Shown here: positions 6,817-13,700 of the stretch, piece by piece
Position numbering within the stretch: position 1 is the stretch's first letter
Layout: each line of letters opens with the position of its first letter
Assembly (NCBI GenBank): GCA_900554415.1
Contig: USGU01000019.1
Span: forward strand, 1 to 31,550
Reading direction: 5' to 3'
From: an uncultured Lachnospiraceae bacterium
Lineage (GTDB): Bacteria > Bacillota > Clostridia > Lachnospirales > Lachnospiraceae
DNA length: 31,550 nt
Notes under the pieces: model-generated
Told to the model about the DNA's origin: nothing
Databases searched by the model: none
The model's input: only the letters and a program-made list of their open reading frames with translations
Translations under genes and position numbers: made by a program

Positions 6817-7103
6817 CACGCCCTGTGTATTCGTTCCGCCCGAACCTGAAAAATCCAGAACACCAGAGGGCATGGGAGAAATTTCAAAGTGTTCCAGAAG
6901 GGCAGAAAAGCCAGTATCTGGTTCAGGCAATTCTGGAAAAAGAGGATCGAAAATGGCTGGAAGAAGTCATTCAAAAGACGATAAAAGAAAGTGTTCGGGA
7001 ATTAGGAATATGTGGCACTACGGAACAATCGACAACGAACCCATCATCGGAAGAAATACCAGATCAGATGATGGATTTTCTATCTCAAATGGAAAATTTG
7101 TAA
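6813..7103 (+). CDS. Small partner of the ParM-like protein (possible ParR-like adaptor)
   Basis: This 96-residue protein begins with ATG 6813, which overlaps the stop of the ParM-like gene. The N-terminal YSFRPNLKNPEHQRAWEKFQ and SQYLVQAILEKEDRKWLEEVI segments are compatible with a short DNA-binding ribbon-helix-helix-like unit with a following helix. The C-terminal third (GTTEQSTTNPSSEEIPDQMM) looks disordered and ends in a small hydrophobic-acidic tail, DFLSQMENL. ParR-type adaptors have this layout: a small DNA-binding head and a flexible tail that contacts the actin filament. I cannot see a diagnostic ParR motif. The role is inferred mainly from gene order and coupling. Confidence 0.6.
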   Translation: MTRPVYSFRPNLKNPEHQRAWEKFQSVPEGQKSQYLVQAILEKEDRKWLEEVIQKTIKESVRELGICGTTEQSTTNPSSEEIPDQMMDFLSQMENL

Positions 7104-7117
7104 AGGGGGTGAGGCCT

Positions 7118-7153
7118 ATGATTGCACGATACATACATTGTTGGATCTGCTAG
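7118..7153 (+). other. Possible 11-codon leader ORF
   Basis: ATG 7118 follows an AAGGGGGTGAG ribosome-site-like stretch at 7103-7113 and opens an 11-codon frame, MIARYIHCWIC. It sits in the 150-base gap between the ParM operon and the next gene. It may be a regulatory leader or a chance frame behind a relic ribosome site. Confidence 0.25.
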
Positions 7154-7257
7154 GGGCAAGGCAAGAAATGCATCGTTATCTTTGGTGGGTATTGTGAATA
7201 GCTTTCCATGCGGCTTTGGAGTATGTTGTGTGTAGCGAAAGAGAAAGGAGAAAGGTT

Positions 7258-7845
7258 ATGGCAGAGATGAAAAATATCTGCGGAAAGATTCCGATGGACT
7301 TACATGAGAAAGTAAGAGAAGAGATTGAACTCACAGAAAGCAGCACACAAAAATTTTTACAACAGGTCATTGAAGAACATTTCGACAGACTGGAAGGAAA
7401 AGGAGAAATAAGCATGGGAGAAGTAAGAACAGTAGCAGTACAGGTATCAGAGGAATTATTCCAGAGATTAAAAGTGGTCATCGGAAAGAAACACATGAAA
7501 CAGAAAGCCTTCTTAATTCAGATTATAGAAGAAGCACTGGAAAAGGCAGAGGCCGAATGGCAAAGCAAAGATCAGCCTGAAGAATCCGAACAGACAACTG
7601 GAGAATTGGGAACAGAAGAAACTCAACCGGAAGAAAGAACTGAGCCGGAAAGGGAAAGTGAACCAGAAGAGGAAAGCGAGCCAGAAGGAGAAAGCGAACC
7701 GAAAGAGGAAAACGAACCGGATGGAGAAAGCGAACCGAAAGAGGAAAACAAACCAGAAGGGGAAAGTGAACCGAAAGAGGAAACTGAACCAGAAGGAGAG
7801 AATGATCCGGAAGAATCCAAAGCAGAAGAACCAACAGAATGGTAA
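7258..7845 (+). CDS. Tandem ribbon-helix-helix-like protein with acidic repeat tail
   Basis: This 195-residue protein starts at ATG 7258 behind AAAGGAG. It has two similar units of about 45 residues. The first, residues 8-50, contains GKIPMDLHEKVREEIELTES and QKFLQQVIEEHFDRL. The second, about 53-100, contains VRTVAVQVSEELFQRLKVVIG and QKAFLIQIIEEALEKAEAEW. Each shows a beta strand followed by two amphipathic helices, as in CopG/Arc-type DNA-binding proteins. From about residue 120 to the end is a low-complexity tail built on an E-P-x-x-E-x six-residue unit. A second ribosome site (AAAAGGAG, 7398-7405) precedes an in-frame ATG at 7414, so a product with only the second unit may also be made. 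A DNA-binding or plasmid-control role is likely, but the target is unknown. Confidence 0.65.
   Translation: MAEMKNICGKIPMDLHEKVREEIELTESSTQKFLQQVIEEHFDRLEGKGEISMGEVRTVAVQVSEELFQRLKVVIGKKHMKQKAFLIQIIEEALEKAEAEWQSKDQPEESEQTTGELGTEETQPEERTEPERESEPEEESEPEGESEPKEENEPDGESEPKEENKPEGESEPKEETEPEGENDPEESKAEEPTEW
7640..7815 (+). repeat. In-frame 18-base tandem repeats coding an E-P acidic tail
   Basis: About nine imperfect copies of an 18-base unit encode EPxxEx (for example EPEGES, EPKEEN, EPDGES). Pairs of units make a 36-base higher-order period (EPEGES-EPKEEN). The repeat keeps the reading frame, so copy number could change without breaking the gene. Confidence 0.75.
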
Positions 7846-7915
7846 CCAATTGATACAGAATAACGAAGGGCGGTATGAGAGATCATGCCGCCTGTTTTTA
7901 TCAGCAAAAAGGAGG

Positions 7916-9211
7916 TTGATAGCCGCAACCATTCAATTTTTTGATCTCTTTAGCGGAATCGGGGGATTTCGTGAAGGCTTAAGACGGGCAGGAAACTTTG
8001 TCTGTGTCGGACATTGCGAGGTGGATACTTATGCGGATAAGAACTACCGATTGCTGTTTGATACGGAAGGGGAGTGGTATTGTAATGACGCAAGAACAAT
8101 CGAACCAGAACGAATGCCAGATTTTGATTTACTCTGTGCAGGATTTCCTTGCCAGGCATTCTCTATCGCCGGAAAGCGAGAAGGATTTGCAGATGCAAGA
8201 GGAACTCTCTTTTTTGAAATTGCCCGGATTCTTGAAGCTAAAAGACCCTCGTATTTTATCCTTGAAAATGTTCCCGGTTTGTTATCGCATGACAAAGGCC
8301 GGACGTTTTGCACCATCCTCAGTACGCTTTCTGAACTGGGGTACCATGTCGAATGGAAAGTGCTTAACAGCAAGGATTTCGGAGTTCCCCAAGCAAGAAA
8401 ACGGGTGTATATTGTCGGATATCTTGATTTCCGATGTGCCGGAAAAGTATTACCTGAACCAGAAACAAATGGAGCAGCTCTTGTTCAAATCCGGGCAGGA
8501 AGTCAGGGAAAAAGAGTCTACAGTCCAAAAGGATTAAGCTGTACCCTGACATCACAGGCCGGAGGAATGGGTGGAAAGACAGGATTATATGATGTGGGTG
8601 TTCCAATTAAAGAAAATACAAAGCTCGGCTACAAACTTGCAAGAGAGGGTGATAGCATCGATTTAGGCTATGCGAATCTCAACAGCAGGAGAGGAAGAGT
8701 CGGACATCAGATAGCACACACCCTGACCACAGGTATCCAACAGGGAACACTTCATTTTGTAGATTTGTCTCCGCCACCACTGGTTACTGAAGAATGCAGA
8801 AGCCTTAATACCAGACAATGCGGAATCCACAAATACAAAGGAGAATGTTCCGGTGTATTAAGGGAAGAAGGGGCAAGAGCAGTCCTTACACCAGCCAAAG
8901 AAAATGTCCGTCAGAATGGCAGACGCATGAAAGAACCAGAAGAACCGATGTTCACAATTACTGCAACCGATCGTCATGGCATCTTGTATCACGGCAGAAT
9001 AAGAAGGTTAGTTCCGAGGGAATGTTTGCGTCTGCAGGGTTATTATGACTGGCAGATTGATAAGATTATAGACAGCACTTCTGACGCACAGCTTTATAAA
9101 CAGGCTGGAAACGGGGTGACTGTCAATGTTATCGAGGCAATTGGCAAACTATTACAAAAGGCAGACTCCGAACTCAACGAACAGGAAGTGTCTGAGAAAG
9201 GAATCCATTAG
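7916..9211 (+). CDS. DNA (cytosine-5-)-methyltransferase
   Basis: About 431 residues carry the ordered motifs of C5-cytosine DNA methyltransferases. Motif I is FFDLFSGIGGFREGL, motif IV is CAGFPCQAFS with the catalytic Cys near residue 80, motif VI is ILENVPGL, and motif VIII is PQARKRVYIVG. After a target-recognition region come motif IX (RRLVPRECLRLQGY) and motif X (YKQAGNGVTVNVI). It transfers a methyl group from S-adenosylmethionine to cytosine C5. No restriction endonuclease is next to it, so it is probably a solitary, element-protecting enzyme. The start is uncertain. GGAGG at 7911-7915 abuts TTG 7916 with no spacing, there is no ATG or GTG in frame, and the conserved region begins at ATT 7931 (IQFFDLF). 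An amidoligase gene follows two bases after the stop. Confidence 0.9.
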   Translation: MIAATIQFFDLFSGIGGFREGLRRAGNFVCVGHCEVDTYADKNYRLLFDTEGEWYCNDARTIEPERMPDFDLLCAGFPCQAFSIAGKREGFADARGTLFFEIARILEAKRPSYFILENVPGLLSHDKGRTFCTILSTLSELGYHVEWKVLNSKDFGVPQARKRVYIVGYLDFRCAGKVLPEPETNGAALVQIRAGSQGKRVYSPKGLSCTLTSQAGGMGGKTGLYDVGVPIKENTKLGYKLAREGDSIDLGYANLNSRRGRVGHQIAHTLTTGIQQGTLHFVDLSPPPLVTEECRSLNTRQCGIHKYKGECSGVLREEGARAVLTPAKENVRQNGRRMKEPEEPMFTITATDRHGILYHGRIRRLVPRECLRLQGYYDWQIDKIIDSTSDAQLYKQAGNGVTVNVIEAIGKLLQKADSELNEQEVSEKGIH

Positions 9212-9213
9212 GC

Positions 9214-10170
9214 ATGATCGGTATAAAAGACCAATACTTTGGCACAGAAATCGAAATGACAGGGATTACCAGACAACGTGCTGCAGAAGTTGTTGCGGAA
9301 ATGTTTGGAACAGAAGCATATTATGACGGCACTACTTACGGAATCTGGTCAGTGATAGATTTGGAAGGAAAAAAGTGGAAATTTATGTCTGATGGAAGCA
9401 TTTATACACAACGGAAAGTATACGGTCGAACTGTAGACGCAGGCAGAGAATATTCAACAGAAATGGTATCTCCGAAATTATCCTATGATGAAATGGGTAA
9501 GTTACAGGAAGTAGTACGCTGTCTGCGACGGCATGGAGGTTTTGTAAATGAGTCCTGTGGTCAGCATGTTCATGTAGATGCATCGAATCATACACCGCAA
9601 AGCCTGAAAAATGCACTGACAATTATGTATGCAAAGGAAGATATCCTGTTCAAAGCACTAAAAGTGCAGGAAAGAAGAGCAAATAGTTATTGCCAGAGGG
9701 TGCGACCGGATGTATTAGAGAAAATCCGAAAAATACCAAATAGATCAATCACTATGGACCGAGTAAGAAACGTCTGGTATGGAGGCAGGGATGGAAGTCA
9801 TACCCATTATGATCATACCCGTTATTATGCTCTGAATCTTCATGCTGTGTTTTCCAAAGGAACTTTGGAATGGCGCTGTTTTGAAAGCACACTTCATGCA
9901 GGAAAGGTAAGAGCAAATATTACTCTGGCATTAGCCATTTCCGCACAGGCGATCAATCAGAGATCGACACAGATGAAAAAGACACTGATATCAGAAAATC
10001 CGGCATTTACATTTCGTACATTTTTATTGAGACTTGGGTTAATTGGAGATGAATATAAAAATGTCCGAAAACATCTGCTGGCAAATCTGGATGGTGATCT
10101 TGCGTGGAGATATGATAAAAGCACGTATGAGTGTCTGAAGAAAAATCAAAGGACAGAAGGAGTCAGATAG
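9214..10170 (+). CDS. Amidoligase family protein
   Basis: This 318-residue protein matches the 'amidoligase enzyme' family, a glutamine-synthetase-like fold predicted to form amide bonds using ATP. Visible family marks are the first acidic motif YFGTEIEMTG near the N-terminus, MVSPKL after it, the CGQHVHVDAS motif in the middle, and the late GTLEWRCFEST strand with its acidic residues. The acidic and histidine residues would bind metal-ATP. The start ATG 9214 lies two bases after the methyltransferase stop, and a gamma-glutamylcyclotransferase-like gene follows. Pairing of these two families has been noted in comparative-genomic work on amidoligases, which suggests a make-and-remove cycle for a gamma-glutamyl or similar amide. 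The substrate is unknown. Confidence 0.85.
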   Translation: MIGIKDQYFGTEIEMTGITRQRAAEVVAEMFGTEAYYDGTTYGIWSVIDLEGKKWKFMSDGSIYTQRKVYGRTVDAGREYSTEMVSPKLSYDEMGKLQEVVRCLRRHGGFVNESCGQHVHVDASNHTPQSLKNALTIMYAKEDILFKALKVQERRANSYCQRVRPDVLEKIRKIPNRSITMDRVRNVWYGGRDGSHTHYDHTRYYALNLHAVFSKGTLEWRCFESTLHAGKVRANITLALAISAQAINQRSTQMKKTLISENPAFTFRTFLLRLGLIGDEYKNVRKHLLANLDGDLAWRYDKSTYECLKKNQRTEGVR

Positions 10171-10182
10171 AGGTGAGAAAAA

Positions 10183-10665
10183 ATGGAAGATAGATATTAC
10201 TTCGCTTATGGCAGCAATATGAATCTGGAGCAGATGAAGTACAGGTGTCCGGCTGCGGAAGTTGTGGAAAACGTCCGGCTTGAAAATTATCGGCTGGCAT
10301 TTCGGGGAAGGGCTCCGGGCAATGGGGTAGCAACGGTTCTGCCGGAAAAAGGAAGCTATGTCGAAGGAGTCTTATGGAAAATCACAGAAGCGTGTGAGAA
10401 GAGTCTGGATTTTTATGAAGGATTCCCAAGTTTTTATGGGAAAGAATCGATTCGGGTAAAAAATCAGGATGGTGTGGAAAAAGAAGTGTTTGTATATATG
10501 ATGAACGCTCCGCACAAAGATGTTCCGGCAAAGCCATCGAAATTTTATCTGGATGGAATTCTGGAAGGATGTAAGGATAACCAGATTCCAACGGAGCCTG
10601 TCATGGAAGCGGTAAAACGTACCAGACAGGAAGTAAAAAAAGAAAAAAATCGATATGTAAGATAA
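10183..10665 (+). CDS. Gamma-glutamylcyclotransferase (AIG2/GGCT-like) family protein
   Basis: This 160-residue protein opens with YYFAYGSNMNLEQM, the YGSNxx substrate-loop signature of the gamma-glutamylcyclotransferase fold. It continues with RLAFRGRA, GVLWKITEACEKSLDFYEGFP (the strand and helix carrying the usual catalytic glutamate) and VFVYMMN. Family members cyclise a gamma-glutamyl amine to release 5-oxoproline and the free amine. It lies 12 bases after the amidoligase with a GAGGTGAG ribosome site, in the same operon. A perfect terminator follows. The enzyme probably reverses or processes the amidoligase product. This is inferred from pairing, since the sequence alone does not give the substrate. 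Confidence 0.88.
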   Translation: MEDRYYFAYGSNMNLEQMKYRCPAAEVVENVRLENYRLAFRGRAPGNGVATVLPEKGSYVEGVLWKITEACEKSLDFYEGFPSFYGKESIRVKNQDGVEKEVFVYMMNAPHKDVPAKPSKFYLDGILEGCKDNQIPTEPVMEAVKRTRQEVKKEKNRYVR

Positions 10666-10669
10666 AACG

Positions 10670-10701
10670 TACCGCAGAGGAAACATCTTCTGCGGTATTT
10701 T
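10670..10701 (+). terminator. Rho-independent terminator before the adhesin gene
   Basis: TACCGCAGA (10670-10678) pairs perfectly with TCTGCGGTA (10689-10697), followed by TTTTA. It begins five bases after the cyclotransferase stop and separates that operon from the adhesin. Confidence 0.85.
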
Positions 10702-10738
10702 ACTGAAAAAATCTATTTATAATAGGAAGGAAAAGTAC

Positions 10739-13700
10739 ATGAAGGCTAGAAAATTAAAGACCAGAATAGCTGCGTTTGGACTGGCTGTCCTGATGGGCGT
10801 CAGTACCTTGAGCAGTGCGAATGCGTTTGCGGCCGAACAGACAGGCTCGGAACAGCAGACGGAAGTACAGGCGGTAACAAGCCAGAAAGATACATCGGTT
10901 ACAGCAGATGATATCACAAAAGCGGTTTCGGATGAAACATTTGCAGTGGAAACCAGTATGGAAGGAATCCATTATGATGCAGAAAAAGAAGATGTTACGC
11001 TTGTAAGTATCAAAGATGAGAATGGTGGAGAGTATCATTCTGACAAAGCAGGAACATATATTGCCACTTATATGGTCGTTCCAAAAGATAAGAGTGACAG
11101 CTATACCATCACCCGGAAAGTGACTCTGACGGATACAGAAGGTCAGGCACATTCCGAAGAAAATGGTGGAGAGAAACAGAAGTCAGATACAGAATCTGAA
11201 GATGATTCGGATTCGCCTGTGCAGAACTACACAGATGTAGAAATTGAAACATCCGAAGAAGATGCATCTGCACAGGCAGTCAAAGAACTGAAAGAGGACA
11301 TCGAAGAGGGAAATGTGATGGTATTGTCTGCGGCTGAAAGAGCTACAAGCAGCGGTTCCACAGTTACATTGACAAAGGGGAGAACAATTTACTATCCAAG
11401 CTATATTGGAAATTATCTTACTTGCCTGTTCACAGTAAATGGAAAGATTGCGTATTGCCTTCAGTCCCAGAAAGCATCCCCACCGAGTGGAAGTTATGTA
11501 GCGCAGGTACTGGACAGCAATAAAAATCTGCAGAAAGTCCTTTATTATGGTTATGGCGGGGCAGGAGATCTGACAGGAAGTTATCTGTCTGGAAAAACAG
11601 AAGATGAAAAGTATGTTTATACACACATTGCAGCCAGCTACGCTTATGCAGGAGAAGCCGGATTTACCGGATGTAATTATAATGACCTTGTAAATGCAGG
11701 GGTTATCGCATATATCAATTATCTGTTCGGACAGGAAGAACCGCCAAAAGGTGAACTGAGCCTTTCAAGCACAAAGCTGAATGCAGTACGGGATGGAAAT
11801 ATCCAGAAAACACCGAATATCACATTGTCTGGAGATCACAGAAACTATGTGACACTGAATGTACCAGAAAATGTGACTGCACATAATCTTTCCAAAGGAA
11901 CAAGTGTTACAAATGGAAACATCCAGATTTATGGTGGAGATACATTCTATTTGTCCGCAGATTTATTACTGACAGGCAGTTATGCTTCCGGAAACTTATA
12001 TGGTTCTGTCGGAAAGACATGGAGAACGCTGGTGCTGACAACTGGAAATTCCAAACAGGATATCGGTGTATTTGAAAGCGAAACAGCAGCTCCGGTAAGC
12101 TTCAGCGTACAGTGGCTGAATATGGCACGCATTGAGTTGACGAAGAAAGATATCAATACACAGAATCCGCTGTCTGGAGCAGTATACGGTATTTACACTG
12201 ATAAAAAGTGCGAAAATCTGCTGATGACGATGACTGCAACGGGAACAGACGGAAAAGCAGTCAGCGATTATTTTGATTCCGCACTGAAAACTGTGTATGT
12301 AAAAGAGGTTACTGCTCCGACAGGGTACAAACTGAATACAGAAGTATATAAAGTAGATGTTACAGCCGGAAAGACATTGTCTGTAACTGCAACAGATGAG
12401 AGAGTCACCGGAAAGGTGAAAATCGCAAAGATTGATAAAGAAACACTTGCGTTTAAGGCACAGGGGGACAGTGCTCTTCGTGGTGCGGTGTATGGTCTGT
12501 ATGCCAAAGAGGACATCGTGCATCCGGATGGCACAACAGGAGTTCTGTATAAACAGGACAGCCTGATTGCGCAGGGAGTCATCGGAGATGACGGAACACT
12601 GGAATTTTCAGAATTATACCTTGGAGAAATGTATGTAAAAGAAATTACTCCACCGGAAGGATATACACTGGATACTACCAAATATGAGGTATCAGTAACT
12701 TATGAAGGTCAGGATGTTGCAGAAGTGACAAGAGACCTTACGGTAAAAGAGCAGGTAAAGAAACAGGCATTTCAGTTGATCAAAGTCAGTGAAGATGGAG
12801 AGCAGACAGAAACAGATCTGGTTGCAGGAGCAGGATTTAAGGTATATCTGATCAGCGACTTGACACAGGTGAAAAATGGGAAACTGAAACCGTCCAATGG
12901 GGAAAGCTATACAGCAAGTGATTTCAAGAATTATGACTTCAGCAAAGAGCAGGTTGCAGTTACTTATGAGAATGGAACCGCCGTACCAGTACCGGAACTG
13001 ATCACTGATACCAAAGGGTATGCAGTCAGCCCGGAACTGCCGTATGGAAGTTATGTTGTAGTGGAAAGCACTACCCCGGAGAATCTGAAAACCATTGATC
13101 CATTTGTTGTAAATGTGGAAAATGACAGCAGAGAACCAATGCAGTGGCGAGTATTTGATGACCGTCCGTTTGAATTTTTGTTGAAAATCGTAAAGAAGGA
13201 TGCACAGACTGGAAATACGGTTTTAAAGGCCGGAGCTTCTTATAAGATTTACGATGTGACAAATAAGAAATATGTGGAACAGGTTGTTCAGTATCCGAAG
13301 AAAGAAAAGATCAGTGTATTCAAAACAAATGAGGAAGGATATCTGATCACACCGCAGGAACTGAAGTGCTCTACCTACCGAATCGAAGAAGTAAAAGCAC
13401 CGGAAGGATTTGTAAGACAGGGAAGTGAAGAATCCCTGTATGATGGAACAACGATTATTTCACCATTAGAGCAGACTACAAAAGGAACATATAAAGAAAA
13501 TCCACAGAGCGGTATTGTAATTACAGTATCCTCAAACACTGCACATCAGATTGATCCAGATACAGGAGCAGCGATTGTAGAAGTAGAACAGAAAAATGAT
13601 GAACAGGTAGGAAGCCTGCTTCTGACGAAAAAGGGAGAACAGCTTACCGAAGTAAACGGAGATTCTGTTCTGGCAAAAGTAAAAGCACTGGTTTCTAAAG

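Noticed and set aside
7640..7815. Regularly spaced repeat that might be taken for a CRISPR-like array
   Set aside because: The repeats are contiguous, have no unique spacers, keep a reading frame and encode an E-P-rich tail.
7513..7932. Long open frames on the minus strand opposite the acidic repeat gene
   Set aside because: They mirror the biased codon use of the repeat (GAA/GAG reversed gives Phe/Ser/Leu-rich frames), and I found no ribosome site or conserved domain supporting them.
7998..8537. 179-codon frame inside the C5 methyltransferase gene
   Set aside because: It lies in another frame of a gene with all methyltransferase motifs in order, and it has no domain of its own.
10695..10723. 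TATAAT at 10718-10723 as a promoter for the adhesin gene
   Set aside because: The start point would fall on the ribosome site, and the -35 position lies inside the terminator stem with no TTGACA-like sequence.
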